Positions 34,074 through 43,378 are shown, counted from the first letter of the stretch. The stretch: 64,000 bases of DNA from Amycolatopsis saalfeldensis (GCF_900110575.1 NZ_FOEF01000004.1:372001-436000); one strand, 5' to 3'. Translations and numbers: made by a program. Notes: a model not told the origin generated them from the letters alone.

Positions 34074-35495
34074 GTGACCGTGACCGAATCGGACGCCGCT
34101 GCCGGCAGCGCGCCGGACGCCGGGAATCCGCAGCTGAGCCTGGGCCGCGCCGCGGCGCGCAAACTGGCTACGACGACCAAGTCCGTTCCGCAGATGCAGG
34201 GGATTTCCTCCCGCTGGCTGCTGAAGGCGCTCGACTGGGTGCAGGTCAACGGCGGCGCCTACCGGGTGAACCGGCGGCTGAGCTACACCGTCGGCGACGG
34301 GCGGGTGACGTTCGAGAAGGTCGGCGACCAGGTCCGGGTCGTCCCGGCCGAGCTGGGGGAGCTGCCGCCGCTGCGGGGCTACGACGACGAGGAGGTGCTG
34401 CCGGAGCTGGCGCGCCGCTTCACCCAGCAGGAGGTCGCGCCGGGTGACGTGCTGGTCGAGTTCGGCCACCGGGCCGAGCAGGTTTTCCTGATCGCGCACG
34501 GGAAGATCGGCAAGACCGGCCCCGGCCAGTACGGCGACGAGACCACGCTCGGCTCGCTGAAGGACGGCGACTACTTCGGTGCTCAGGTGCTGTTGTCCGC
34601 CGACGGGATCTGGGAGTTCACCGCGAAGGCGCTCACCTCGGGCACCGTGCTGACGATGTCGCGCCAGGCGTTCGAGCAGGTGCTGGAGCAGTCCGACTCG
34701 CTGCGGGCGCAGATCGAGAGCGCGTCCGACACCGGCGGGGCGGCCAACGAGCACGGCGAGGCGGAGATCGACATCTCCTCCGGCCACGACGGGGAACCGT
34801 TGCTGCCGGGCACTTTCGTGGACTACGAGGCCTCGCCGCGGGAGTACGAGCTGAGCGTCGCGCAGACCGTGCTGCGGGTGCACACCCGGGTCGCGGACCT
34901 CTACAACCAGCCGATGGACCAGACCGAGCAGCAGCTGCGGCTGACCATCGAGGCGCTGCGCGAGCGCCAGGAGCACGAGCTGGTCAACAACACCGACTTC
35001 GGCCTGCTGCACAACTCCGACTTCGCCCAGCGCGTCCCGACCCGCACCGGCCCGCCGACCCCGGACGACTTCGACGAGCTGCTTTCCCTGGTGTGGAAGG
35101 ACCCCGGCTTCTTCCTGGCCCACCCGCGCACGATCGCCGCGTTCAGCCGGGAGTGCAGCAAGGCGGGCATCTACCCGGCCGGCGTGGACATCGGCGGCCA
35201 CAAGGTGCCGGCCTGGCGCGGGGTGCCGATCTACCCGTGCAACAAGATCCCGGTCAGCTCCACGCGCACCAGCTCGGTCCTGCTGATGCGCACCGGCGAG
35301 CAGAACCAGGGTGTGGTCGGGCTGCGCCAGATCGGGCTGCCCGACGAGTACGAGCCGGGCCTGAACGTCCGGTTCATGGGCGTGTCCGGGCAGGCCATCA
35401 TCTCCTACCTGGTCAGCACCTACTACTCGGCCGCCGTGCTGGTGCCGGACGCGCTGGCCGTGCTCGAGGCCGCGGAGATCGGCCGCGAAGGATGA
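34074..35495 (+). CDS. family 2B encapsulin shell protein with cyclic-nucleotide-binding-like domain (EshA-like)
   Basis: A 473-residue HK97-fold shell protein of the family 2B type. The N-terminal arm ([20 protein letters not shown]) and [20 protein letters not shown] lead into an inserted CRP-like domain (about 105-210: [41 protein letters not shown]). The capsid core then resumes with [77 protein letters not shown] and [18 protein letters not shown]. The usual Arg of the cyclic-nucleotide phosphate cassette is not evident after FGAQ. GTG 34074 is chosen because GGGTGGA sits 7 bp upstream; GTG 34062 is possible. Its stop overlaps the next shell gene (ATGA). Confidence 0.9.
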   Translation: MTVTESDAAAGSAPDAGNPQLSLGRAAARKLATTTKSVPQMQGISSRWLLKALDWVQVNGGAYRVNRRLSYTVGDGRVTFEKVGDQVRVVPAELGELPPLRGYDDEEVLPELARRFTQQEVAPGDVLVEFGHRAEQVFLIAHGKIGKTGPGQYGDETTLGSLKDGDYFGAQVLLSADGIWEFTAKALTSGTVLTMSRQAFEQVLEQSDSLRAQIESASDTGGAANEHGEAEIDISSGHDGEPLLPGTFVDYEASPREYELSVAQTVLRVHTRVADLYNQPMDQTEQQLRLTIEALRERQEHELVNNTDFGLLHNSDFAQRVPTRTGPPTPDDFDELLSLVWKDPGFFLAHPRTIAAFSRECSKAGIYPAGVDIGGHKVPAWRGVPIYPCNKIPVSSTRTSSVLLMRTGEQNQGVVGLRQIGLPDEYEPGLNVRFMGVSGQAIISYLVSTYYSAAVLVPDALAVLEAAEIGREG

Positions 35496-36889
35496 CCGCC
35501 ACCGAGCCGCTCACCCGGGCTGCCGAAGCCCGGCTGAGCCTGGGCACGGCCGCCGCGCGCACCCTGGCGACCACGACCAAGACCCGGCCGCAGATGCAGG
35601 GCATCAGCCCGCGCTGGCTGCTGCGGATGCTGCCCTGGGTGGAGGCCGCCGGTGGCGCCTACCGGGTCAACCGCCGGCTGACCTACACCGTCGGCGACGG
35701 GCGGGTGAGCTTCACCAACGTCGGCGCCGACGTGCGGGTCGTACCGCAGGAATTGGCGGAACTGGCTCTGCTGCGCGGTTTCGACGACGAGGACACGCTC
35801 ACGGCGCTGGCCGGCCGGTTCGTGCAGCACGAGTACGCGGCCGGTGAGGTGATCGTGCGCCACGGCGGCCCGCTGGACGAGGTGGTGCTGGTCGCGCACG
35901 GCAAGGTGGCCAAGGTGGCGCCGGGCGAGTACGGCGACGAGATCACGCTCGCCACCTTGGCCGACGGGGACCACTTCGGCGACGAGCTGCTCAGCGGGAT
36001 CAGCCGCAACTGGCCGTTCACGGTCAAGGCGGTGACCCCGGTGATCGTGCTGACCCTGCGCGCCGAAGCGTTCGCCGACCTCAACGGAAGGTCCGAGCGG
36101 CTGCGCGAGCACGTGCGGGAAATGCTGGCAGCGGGGGAAAAACCGCAGAACGCCAAGGGTGAGTCCGAGATCGAGATGTCCTCGGGCCACGACGGCGAGC
36201 CGCTCCTGCCCGGCACGTTCGCCGACTACGAGACCTCGCCGCGGGAGTACGAGCTGGCCGTCGCGCAGACCATCCTGCGCGTGCACACCCGCGTCACCGA
36301 CCTCTACAACGAGCCCATGAACCAGCTCGACGAGCAGCTGCGGCTGACCACCGAAGCCCTGCGGGAGCGGCAGGAGCACGAGCTGGTCAACAACCGCGAG
36401 TTCGGCCTGCTGCACAACGCCGACCTCAAGTCCCGGTTCCAGACCCGCTCCGGCCCGCCGACCCCGGACGACCTGGACGAGCTGGTCAGCCGCCGTCGCA
36501 AGACGAAGTTCTTCCTCGCCCATCCGCGCGCGATCGCCGCGTTCGGGCGGGAGTGCACGCGGCGCGGGCTGTACCCGGAGGGCACCGTGGTCGAGGACAA
36601 GGCGGTGCCCGCGTGGCGCGGGGTGCCGATCCTGCCGTGCGACAAGATCCCGGTCTCCGAAGCCGGCACCACCTCCATCCTCGCGATGCGGACCGGGGTC
36701 GAGGACCACGGGGTGATCGGGCTGCACCAGACCGGCCTGCCCGACGAGGTCCAGCCCGGCCTCAACGTGCGGTTCGAGGGCATCAACGACCAGGCGGTGG
36801 CGTCCTACCTGGTCAGCGCCTACTACTCGGCCGCAGTGCTCGTCCCGGACGCGCTCGGCGTGCTGGAGAACGTCGAGATCGCCCGCTGA
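35492..36889 (+). CDS. second family 2B encapsulin shell protein
   Basis: A 465-residue paralogue of the preceding gene with the same layout: arm [20 protein letters not shown], inserted CRP-like domain (about 100-205: [32 protein letters not shown]), and core [80 protein letters not shown]. Here FGDEL retains an acidic residue near the ligand site, unlike FGAQV in the first copy. The ATGA overlap implies coupled, near-equal synthesis, as expected for a two-component shell. The downstream genes supply the presumed cargo. Confidence 0.9.
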   Translation: MTATEPLTRAAEARLSLGTAAARTLATTTKTRPQMQGISPRWLLRMLPWVEAAGGAYRVNRRLTYTVGDGRVSFTNVGADVRVVPQELAELALLRGFDDEDTLTALAGRFVQHEYAAGEVIVRHGGPLDEVVLVAHGKVAKVAPGEYGDEITLATLADGDHFGDELLSGISRNWPFTVKAVTPVIVLTLRAEAFADLNGRSERLREHVREMLAAGEKPQNAKGESEIEMSSGHDGEPLLPGTFADYETSPREYELAVAQTILRVHTRVTDLYNEPMNQLDEQLRLTTEALRERQEHELVNNREFGLLHNADLKSRFQTRSGPPTPDDLDELVSRRRKTKFFLAHPRAIAAFGRECTRRGLYPEGTVVEDKAVPAWRGVPILPCDKIPVSEAGTTSILAMRTGVEDHGVIGLHQTGLPDEVQPGLNVRFEGINDQAVASYLVSAYYSAAVLVPDALGVLENVEIAR

Positions 36890-36929
36890 ACTCGCTTTTG
36901 CTTGTCTGCCAACGAAAGGAAGCACACCC

Positions 36930-37790
36930 GTGACGATCGCCCGTCCCGCCCCCGCCGAGGTCCTGCGCACCGAATACCAGAAGTCCGTGGCGTCCTACTG
37001 GAACAAGGAGAAAGACCCGGTCAACCTGCGCCTGGGCGACGTCGACGGCCTCTATCACCACCACTACGGCATCGGCGAGGTCGACCAGTCGGTGCTGGAG
37101 GGGCCGGAGGAGACCCGGGACGAGCGGATGATCGCCGAGATGCACCGGCTGGAGACGGCGCAGGCCGAGGTGCTGCTCGACCACCTCGGCGACGTCTCGC
37201 CCGGCGACCGGCTGCTGGACGCGGGCTGCGGGCGGGGCGGCAGCAGCATCATGGCCAACCAGCGGTTCGGCTGCCAGGTCGACGGGGTGTCGATCTCGCA
37301 GAAGCAGGTCGACTTCGCCAACGGGCAGGCCGAAGCCCGCGGCGTCGAGGACCAGGTCCGCTACCACTTCCGCAATATGCTCGACACCGGCTTCGAAACC
37401 GGTTCGCGCCGCGCCATCTGGAACAACGAGAGCACCATGTACGTGGACCTGTTCGAGTTGTTCGCCGAGCACGCCCGGCAGCTGGAGTTCGGCGGCCGCT
37501 ACGTCACCATCACCGGCTGCTACAACGACGTGACCGGCGGCCGGTCCAAGGCGGTCGCGCAGATCGACCAGCACTACACCTGCAACATCCACCCGCGCAG
37601 CGCGTACTTCAAGGCCATGACGGCGAACAACATGGTGCCCATCTCCGTCGTCGACCTGACCGCGCAGACCATCCCGTACTGGGAGCTGCGCGCGAAGTCC
37701 TCGGTGGCCACCGGGATCGAGGGCCCGTTCCTCACCGCCTACCGCGAGGGCAGCTTCCACTACCTGCTGATCGCGGCCGACCGCGTCTGA
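36930..37790 (+). CDS. geranyl diphosphate 2-C-methyltransferase
   Basis: A 286-residue SAM methyltransferase matching the enzyme that converts geranyl diphosphate to 2-methylgeranyl diphosphate. It has YHHHYGIGEVD near residue 42, SAM motif LLDAGCGRGGSSIMANQRFG (about 94-113), VDGVSISQKQVDFAN, IWNNESTMYVDL and a C-terminal ITGCYNDVTGG with QIDQHYTCNIHPRS. GTG 36930 follows GAAAGGAAG. It sits between the shell genes and the terpene cyclase, the known arrangement of 2-methylisoborneol clusters. Confidence 0.92.
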   Translation: MTIARPAPAEVLRTEYQKSVASYWNKEKDPVNLRLGDVDGLYHHHYGIGEVDQSVLEGPEETRDERMIAEMHRLETAQAEVLLDHLGDVSPGDRLLDAGCGRGGSSIMANQRFGCQVDGVSISQKQVDFANGQAEARGVEDQVRYHFRNMLDTGFETGSRRAIWNNESTMYVDLFELFAEHARQLEFGGRYVTITGCYNDVTGGRSKAVAQIDQHYTCNIHPRSAYFKAMTANNMVPISVVDLTAQTIPYWELRAKSSVATGIEGPFLTAYREGSFHYLLIAADRV

Positions 37791-37819
37791 CTCGCCCGAG
37801 GACCCCCTGGAGTGAAGCG

Positions 37820-38938
37820 ATGACGGACCCGCACCGTGCCCTGTCCACCCTGCTGGCCGGCCCGACCGGGCTGGGCACGTCCGCGGCGCGCCTCGGCGCC
37901 CGGCTCACCGAGGTCCCGCTGCCGGACCCCGGGCCGGGCGCCGGGGATTCCGATCCGGCTTACACGTACCGGACTTGGGGCGACGGCAGTGCTTCGCCGT
38001 TGTACTGCCCGGTCACCGAGCGGATCAACGATCCCCTCGGCGAGGAGGTGGACCGGCGGCTGATCGCGTGGGCGGGGGAGGTCGGCTTCGACGAGCAGGA
38101 GGCGGAGCAACTCGGGAAGGCCGGGTTCGGGCGGCTGGTCATGCTCGCGCACCCGGACTGCGAGGACCCGGACCGGCTGCTGATCTCGGCGAAGCTCAAC
38201 GCCGCGTGGTGGGCCGCCGACGACCTGTACGCCGACGACACCGCCCTCGGCGCCGTCCCGGAGAAGCTGCCGCCGCGCCTGGCACTGGCGATGGCGGCGA
38301 TGGACCCGGTGCCGCCCGCGGGCGAGTTCAGCCGGGAACTCGACGAAACCCTGCGCGGCGACCGGGTTCTCGTCGCGCTGCGCTCGGGTGTCGACCACCT
38401 GCGGCAGTACGGCAGCCCGGCCCAGGTCCAGCGCGTGAACTACTCAACCTTCACGATGTTCGTGTCCTGGAACGCCTACGCCGCCTGGCAGCACAACGAC
38501 GACCCCCCGCCCGCGTGGGAGTACCTCGCCGCCCGTCAGCACGACAGTTTTTACACGTCCATGACCCTGATCGACGTCCTCGGCGGCTACGAGCTGACCG
38601 CCAACCTGTTCTACGAACCGCGCGTCCGCCGCGCCGCCATCCAGGCCGGCACCGCGTCCGTGCTCGTCAACGACCTGCACTCGGTGGCGAAGGACCTGGC
38701 CGACGAGAACCCGCCCGCCAACATGGTCCTGCAGGTCGCCGCCGACCGGTCCTGCCCCATCGAAGAGGCCACCGAGATCACGGTCGACCTCCACAACCAG
38801 ATCGTCCGCGACTTCCAGCGCACCCACCGGGCCCTGGAACCCGTTGCCTCAGCCGAACTCCAGCGTTTCCTGCACGGTCTGCGGGCATGGATGGGCGGCG
38901 GGTTCGAGTGGCATTCGACCAGCCCACGGTACCAGTAG
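37820..38938 (+). CDS. 2-methylisoborneol synthase (class I terpene cyclase)
   Basis: A 372-residue terpene synthase that cyclises 2-methylgeranyl diphosphate to the odorant 2-methylisoborneol. The disordered, Pro/Gly-rich N-terminus (about 1-45) is where family 2 cargo proteins carry shell-targeting sequence. Metal motifs are the Asp-rich WAADDLYADD (about 134) and the NSE-type NDLHSVAKDLADE (about 283; Asp instead of the final Glu of NDxxSxxKE). The C-terminal TSPRYQ supplies the RY pair. ATG 37820 lies 29 bp after the methyltransferase stop. It ends the operon, facing the amidohydrolase gene 13 bp away. Confidence 0.93.
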   Translation: MTDPHRALSTLLAGPTGLGTSAARLGARLTEVPLPDPGPGAGDSDPAYTYRTWGDGSASPLYCPVTERINDPLGEEVDRRLIAWAGEVGFDEQEAEQLGKAGFGRLVMLAHPDCEDPDRLLISAKLNAAWWAADDLYADDTALGAVPEKLPPRLALAMAAMDPVPPAGEFSRELDETLRGDRVLVALRSGVDHLRQYGSPAQVQRVNYSTFTMFVSWNAYAAWQHNDDPPPAWEYLAARQHDSFYTSMTLIDVLGGYELTANLFYEPRVRRAAIQAGTASVLVNDLHSVAKDLADENPPANMVLQVAADRSCPIEEATEITVDLHNQIVRDFQRTHRALEPVASAELQRFLHGLRAWMGGGFEWHSTSPRYQ

Positions 38939-38951
38939 CGCGGCGCTCGGG

Positions 38952-40238
38952 TCAGGCCGCGGGCTGACCCCAGCTCGCCCGCCCGGCCCGCAGGGTCCCG
39001 ATGTGGTGGGCACGATCGGTCAGATGCGTGATGTCCGCGTACGGGTCGGCGTCGAGCAGCAGCGCGTCGGCGACGGCTCCGGCGGTGATCGTGCCCGGTG
39101 CGGTCGCCTGCGGGCCGATCTTTTCGGCCGAATGGCGGGTGCCTGCCGCCAATACCGCGGGCAGCGGCAGCCCGGCCTCGGCCAGCAGGTGCAGTTCCCG
39201 CAGCAGGGCGACGGGCGGCGACGGCAGCAGCATGGCCACGTCACTGCCCGCGGTGATCTTCACCCCGGCGTCGTGCATCAGGGCCAGCGTGCGCATCGCG
39301 TAGTCGAAGCGGATGTGGGAGTCCCGGGCGGAATGCCGGGGGAACTCGTGCCCGTAGAGCGGGCGGCTGGTGATCGCCGGCAGGTCTTCCGGCTTGGCGA
39401 AGCCGCCGTCGACCAGCTTCCGCAGATAACCGGCCTCACCGTTGTGCGCGAGCTGCTCCCAGGTGACCAGGGTGGGGCAGTAGTAGGTGCCCGTCCCCGC
39501 CAGCAGCGCTGCGACGTCGCGGGCTTCCGCGTCGCTGGTGGGGTCCTGCGGCTGGAAAGCGTGTTCGATGCCGTCCGCGCCGGCGGCCACCGCCTCCTCC
39601 AGATCGAGGCGTTCGTGGACGTGCACGAGCACCTTTTTGCCTTTCTCGTGCGCGGCCGCGACGATCGCTTTGAGGGCGTCGAGCGGCAGCTTGTCCGGCG
39701 CGCCGGGCTCGCCGTCGTAAATGCATTTGATGAAGTCGACCTGATCGGCCAGCTCCAGCGCCTGCCGGTGGGCGACGCCGGCATCGTCGACCTGGTGGGC
39801 GATGGGGGCCCGCGCCGGATCGTCCAGGACCGGCCAGCCGCGCACACCGGTGAACACCGGCCCGGCGAAGAACAACCCGGCCGCGGGATCGGTGGCCTTG
39901 CCGCGGTAGTCGCGGGCGGCGAGCTCGATGTCCAGCGGGCCGCCGAGGTCGACGACGGTGGTCACCCCGGCGCTCAGGAAGTCGGTGAGCAGCTGGGAGA
40001 CGTACGCCGCGCGCTCGTGCTCGGGCTTGGCGGAGGCGAACCCACCCAGGTGGGTGTGGCTTTCCCACAGACCCGGCACCAGGTAGCCGCCCCGCGCGTC
40101 GAGCACCGGGCCGCCGGCCGGCCGCGGGCCGGTCGCCGGGCGGATGGCGCTGAACCGCCCGTCGGCCACCACTACTTCGGCATCGGCGAGCGGGCCGGCC
40201 GCCTCCCCGTCGATGACGGTCACATTGCGAATGATCAC
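38952..40238 (-). CDS. amidohydrolase family protein (imidazolonepropionase-like)
   Basis: A 428-residue metal-dependent hydrolase with the composite start IIRNVTVIDGE, a first metal motif LWESHTHLGGF, the central metal lysine region VDFIKCIYDGE, HVHERLDLEEAVAAGADGIEHAF (two metal His) and KITAGSDVAM (metal Asp). Related enzymes act on imidazolonepropionate, Xaa-Arg dipeptides or organophosphates; the substrate is unknown. GTG 40238 has CAGGGGAAC upstream. It is divergent from a MarR gene with two operator-like palindromes in between, so it is probably the regulated target. Confidence 0.87.
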   Translation of the reverse strand: MIIRNVTVIDGEAAGPLADAEVVVADGRFSAIRPATGPRPAGGPVLDARGGYLVPGLWESHTHLGGFASAKPEHERAAYVSQLLTDFLSAGVTTVVDLGGPLDIELAARDYRGKATDPAAGLFFAGPVFTGVRGWPVLDDPARAPIAHQVDDAGVAHRQALELADQVDFIKCIYDGEPGAPDKLPLDALKAIVAAAHEKGKKVLVHVHERLDLEEAVAAGADGIEHAFQPQDPTSDAEARDVAALLAGTGTYYCPTLVTWEQLAHNGEAGYLRKLVDGGFAKPEDLPAITSRPLYGHEFPRHSARDSHIRFDYAMRTLALMHDAGVKITAGSDVAMLLPSPPVALLRELHLLAEAGLPLPAVLAAGTRHSAEKIGPQATAPGTITAGAVADALLLDADPYADITHLTDRAHHIGTLRAGRASWGQPAA

Positions 40239-40265
40239 GAGTGTTCCCCTGCCCGGAAACCCACT

Positions 40266-40305
40266 ACATAGGCTCCTATGTTTCGGACTGTATAGGTACC
40301 TATGT
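40266..40305. promoter_or_regulatory. two MarR-type operators
   Basis: ACATAGGCTCCTATGT (40266-40281, perfect 7-bp arms) and GTATAGGTACCTATGT (40290-40305, one mismatch pair) are 24 bp centre to centre, between the divergent amidohydrolase and MarR genes. They share ATAGGNNCCTAT. The second overlaps a likely -10 region. Confidence 0.8.
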
Positions 40306-40338
40306 ATCAGGTCAAGGGAGTCCTCTACACTTCGCGGC

Positions 40339-40806
40339 GTGCCGCACCCCAGGATCGACTCCGCGCCCGCCGCGCTGATCAACATCGCCTCGCGCGCGTT
40401 GACCCGGGTCAACGACCAGCGGCTGCGGCCGCTCGGGCTGACCTTCGCGCAGATGCCCGTGCTGGTGGCGCTGAGCAAGGCGGATGCGTTGTCCCAGAAG
40501 GAATTGGCGGTGCTGGCGCGGATCGAGCAGCCGTCCATGGCCCAGCTGCTCGCCCGGATGGACCGCGACGGCCTGATCCGGCGCGGCCCCGCCCGGCACG
40601 ACCGGCGCGTCAGCCTGATCTCGCTGACCGAGGACGGGCGGGCCAAGCTCGCGCAGGTGAATTCGGCGCTCTTCGAAACCAACGACCAGGCGTTGAAAGG
40701 CTTCAGCGCCGGGGAAACCGATCTCCTGTTGGACCTGTTGAGAAGGCTCGTCGCCAATCTCGACGAGAATCCGCCCGCCAGTGAGACGGATGCGGCGGCG
40801 ACGTGA
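40339..40806 (+). CDS. MarR family transcriptional regulator
   Basis: A 155-residue winged-helix regulator: LRPLGLTFAQMPVLVALSKA, LSQKELAVLARIEQPSMAQLLARMDRDGLIRRGPARHDRRVSLISLTEDG (recognition helix and wing), then C-terminal dimer helices. The start is uncertain: GTG 40339 has no close ribosome site, and the transcript may be nearly leaderless. Two palindromes upstream (40266-40305) are its probable operators, controlling itself and the divergent amidohydrolase. Confidence 0.85.
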   Translation: MPHPRIDSAPAALINIASRALTRVNDQRLRPLGLTFAQMPVLVALSKADALSQKELAVLARIEQPSMAQLLARMDRDGLIRRGPARHDRRVSLISLTEDGRAKLAQVNSALFETNDQALKGFSAGETDLLLDLLRRLVANLDENPPASETDAAAT

Positions 40807-40828
40807 GCACGGCACCGCCGCCGTCGGC

Positions 40829-41608
40829 TCAGTTCAGCTTGCGAGTGCCGGCCGGCAGCCCGCCGCCCGCGTAAACGTCTTCGGCGAGCTTGGCCAGCGC
40901 GGTGAGCGCCACGTTCTGGCTCCACGGCCCGTAGGAAACCCGGGAGACGCCGAGCTTCTGCGCGGTGTCCAGCGGGATCGAGCCGGGGATGCCGATCAGG
41001 TTGACCTTGCGCTCGCCCAGCGCTTCGACCAGCCGGCCGACCTGGGCGGCGTCGAGCTTGCCCGGCACGAAGAAGTTCGACGCGCCGGCGTCGAGGTACG
41101 CGCGTCCGCGGGTGATCGCCTCGGCCAGCACCTCTTCGGGGTCGCGGCCGGCGCCCTTGACGAACGCGTCGGTGCGGGCGTTGAGGACGAAGTCCACACC
41201 GGCGGACTGCGCGGCGGCGACCGCGGCCTCGACGGCCTTCACCGACTCGGCGAGCGGTTTCATCTGGTCTTCGAGGTTGCAGCCGACTGCGCCGGCGTCG
41301 ATGGCGCGGGCGACGGTGCCGCCCGGGTCGCCGTAGCCGGCCTCCAGGTCGGCGGTGACCGGGAGGTCGCCCGCCGTCCGCACGATCAGCGCGACTTCGG
41401 CGATCATCTCGTCGCGGGGGATCTTCTCGCCGTCCGGGTAACCGCGCGAGGCGGCGATGCCGTGGCTCGGCGTGGCGAGCGCCTGCGTGCCGGGCGTCTC
41501 GGCGACGACCTTCGCGGTGATCGCGTCCCAGACGTTGACGACGAGCAGCAGCTCCGGCGCCGCGTGCAGTTCCTGCAGGCGCACGGCTTTCTCAGCGGTG
41601 GAAGTCAT
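40829..41608 (-). CDS. isocitrate lyase/PEP mutase superfamily protein
   Basis: A 259-residue TIM-barrel protein: LLVVNVWDAITAKVV, ALATPSHGIAASRGYPDG, LPVTADLEAGYGDP (metal-binding DLExG), CNLEDQM and FVLNARTDAFV. It lacks the isocitrate-lyase KKCGH loop, as is usual for the oxaloacetate-hydrolase or carboxyphosphonoenolpyruvate-mutase-like group. It probably makes or breaks a C-C or C-P bond in a small 2-oxo acid; the substrate is unknown. ATG 41608 follows a G-run directly. It is co-directional with the HxlR gene, 30 bp downstream of it. Confidence 0.85.
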   Translation of the reverse strand: MTSTAEKAVRLQELHAAPELLLVVNVWDAITAKVVAETPGTQALATPSHGIAASRGYPDGEKIPRDEMIAEVALIVRTAGDLPVTADLEAGYGDPGGTVARAIDAGAVGCNLEDQMKPLAESVKAVEAAVAAAQSAGVDFVLNARTDAFVKGAGRDPEEVLAEAITRGRAYLDAGASNFFVPGKLDAAQVGRLVEALGERKVNLIGIPGSIPLDTAQKLGVSRVSYGPWSQNVALTALAKLAEDVYAGGGLPAGTRKLN

Positions 41609-41638
41609 GCCCCCCAATCTAATCCGGCCGCGGGCCGG

Positions 41639-42109
41639 TCACCGGGCGCCGCCGGGACCGGGACCGGCGCCAGGACCGGGCAGCACGTCCACGTCGCCCT
41701 CGTGCATCGGTTCGCCGCAGTGCGCGCAGCGCAGCTCGACGCTGCTGATCTCGCCGCAGGCGTGGTGGCGGTAGAGCACCGGCGGGCCGGCCTCGCCCGC
41801 GAGCCACCGGTCGCCCCAGCCGACCATGACCATCAGCAGGTCGACGAGTTCGGCGCCCTTCCCGGTCAGCACGTACTCGTAGCGCGGCCGCTGGTCGTAC
41901 GGCTGCCGCTCCAGCACCCCGTGTTCGACGAGGTGGTTCAGCCGCTCGGTCAGCACCTTCCGGGAGATGCCGAGGTCCGCCTGGATCTGCTCGAACCGGT
42001 TCGCCCCGACGAAAACGTCCCGCAGGATCAGCGGCGACCAGGGTTCCCCGATGACGTCGAGGGTCCGGGCGATCGAGCACGCCATCTCACCGAAGTTCGT
42101 CCGCTGCAT
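41639..42109 (-). CDS. HxlR family transcriptional regulator
   Basis: A 156-residue regulator of the HxlR winged-helix type: CSIARTLDVIGEPWSPLILRDVFVG, RFEQIQADLGISRKVLTERLNHLVEHGVLERQPY, RPRYEYVLTGKG. Unlike the shorter typical members it carries a C-terminal cysteine module HHACGEI...RCAHCGEPM (about 113-135), which could bind zinc or sense redox state. It is divergent from a dihydrofolate-reductase-like gene; the palindrome GTTCCCTAAGGGAAC lies between them. Confidence 0.88.
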   Translation of the reverse strand: MQRTNFGEMACSIARTLDVIGEPWSPLILRDVFVGANRFEQIQADLGISRKVLTERLNHLVEHGVLERQPYDQRPRYEYVLTGKGAELVDLLMVMVGWGDRWLAGEAGPPVLYRHHACGEISSVELRCAHCGEPMHEGDVDVLPGPGAGPGPGGAR

Positions 42110-42130
42110 GAAGCCAGTCTACGCGCTGGG

Positions 42131-42145
42131 GTTCCCTAAGGGAAC
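42131..42145. promoter_or_regulatory. HxlR-type operator palindrome
   Basis: GTTCCCTAAGGGAAC, perfect 7-bp arms, 21 bp before the HxlR start codon and about 55 bp before the divergent reductase gene. A weaker related sequence, CTCCTGAAGGAACT, occurs at about 42169-42182. Confidence 0.8.
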
Positions 42146-42200
42146 TTCGAATGCTACGGTACTTGAGTCTCCTGAAGGAACTCCGGAAAGGACCACGGCG

Positions 42201-42794
42201 ATGAGCAAGGTCTTCAGCGCCCACGCGGTGTCGGTCGACGGGTACATCACCGGCCGGGACCCCCGCGCCGGGCACGGGCTCGGCGACGGCACCGCGCTCT
42301 TCGACTGGTACTCCGACGGCGACACCGCCAGCCGGGTGTTCGACGGGTTCAAGCTGAGCGGGCCCAGCGCCCGGGTTTTCGACGCCATCGCCGAACGGGT
42401 GGGCGCGACCGTGGCCGGGCGCGCCACCTACGACGACTCCGACGGGTTCGGTGGCGGCGGCCCCCACCCGAGCGCCCCGCTGTTCGTCCTCAGCCACCGG
42501 CCGGTGCCGGGGCTGGGCGAGCGGCAGACCCTGGTCACCACCGGCATCGAGGACGCGGTCGCGGCGGCGCGCGAGGCCGCCGGCGACCGGGACGTCGCCC
42601 TGATGGGCGGCGGGGTCGTGACCGAGGCGCTGAACGCGGGACTCGTCGACGAGCTGGTGCTGCACCAGGTGCCGATCCTGCTCGGCGCCGGGCGGCCGTT
42701 CTTCCGGGAGCTGCCCGCGCACGTCCGGCTGCGCCTGGTCGAAGCGGTGCCCGCCGCGGGCGTCACCCACCTGCACTATCAGGTCCAGCGCTAG
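42201..42794 (+). CDS. dihydrofolate reductase family (RibD C-terminal-like) protein
   Basis: A 197-residue NADPH-type reductase of the RibD C-terminal superfamily: VFSAHAVSVDGYITG at the N-terminus, VGATVAGRATYDDSDGFGG, FVLSHRP, ALMGGGVVTEALNAGLVDELVLHQVPILLGAGRPFF (the conserved GGG...LVDEL..... P..LG.G block). Such stand-alone proteins are widespread in actinobacteria and are not the housekeeping DHFR. ATG 42201. It is presumably regulated by the adjacent HxlR protein. Confidence 0.87.
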   Translation: MSKVFSAHAVSVDGYITGRDPRAGHGLGDGTALFDWYSDGDTASRVFDGFKLSGPSARVFDAIAERVGATVAGRATYDDSDGFGGGGPHPSAPLFVLSHRPVPGLGERQTLVTTGIEDAVAAAREAAGDRDVALMGGGVVTEALNAGLVDELVLHQVPILLGAGRPFFRELPAHVRLRLVEAVPAAGVTHLHYQVQR

Positions 42795-42829
42795 AAACCC
42801 GGTAGCAATCATTGAAGGAGCTGACCACC

Positions 42830-43207
42830 ATGCTCGATCCCGACGTCCGCCGCGTGCTCGACGGCACGCCCATCGCCCACCTCGCCAGCGTGCTGCCCGA
42901 CGGCGGCCCCCACTCCGTCCCGGTCTGGATCGGCACCCACGGCGACCACGTCGTCGTCCTCACCGGCCCGGGCTCGCGCAAGGCCCGCAACCTCCGGCGG
43001 GACCCGCGCGTCGCGATTTCCCTGACCCCGGCCGACAACCCGTTCCAGCCGGTCGTCCTCCGCGGCCGGGTCGTCGAGTGGCTCGACGGCGACGCCGCCT
43101 GGGAGATCGTCGACCGGATCGCGGTGAAGTACATCGGCGCTCCTTACTCACGCGAGGAAGCGCGGGTGGTCGCCCTCATCGAGCCCGACCGGCAGAGCGC
43201 GGGCTGA
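42830..43207 (+). CDS. PPOX-class F420-dependent oxidoreductase
   Basis: A 125-residue split-barrel flavin/deazaflavin protein: VLDGTPIAHLASVLPDGGPHSVPVWIGTHG, GPGSRKARNLRRDPRVAISLTP, VVLRGRVVEW. These are features of the F420-dependent subgroup found in actinobacteria. GAAGGAG at 42814-42820 sets ATG 42830. It follows the reductase gene by 35 bp and probably belongs to the same transcript. Confidence 0.87.
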   Translation: MLDPDVRRVLDGTPIAHLASVLPDGGPHSVPVWIGTHGDHVVVLTGPGSRKARNLRRDPRVAISLTPADNPFQPVVLRGRVVEWLDGDAAWEIVDRIAVKYIGAPYSREEARVVALIEPDRQSAG

Positions 43208-43378
43208 GCAGCCCGGCGCGACTGTGCCGTTTGGACGCGGGTCCTGTTCGGAAGCGGCGGTGTCACGCCCGCCACTTCGTGGTGAACGCCATCCTCGCTT
43301 CTGGATCGTTCCCGGTAGGCTTCGGGTTCGCGGTTCACCGCGTGTCCATCGTCCCGCCGAGCCTTCAGGAGGACCCCG

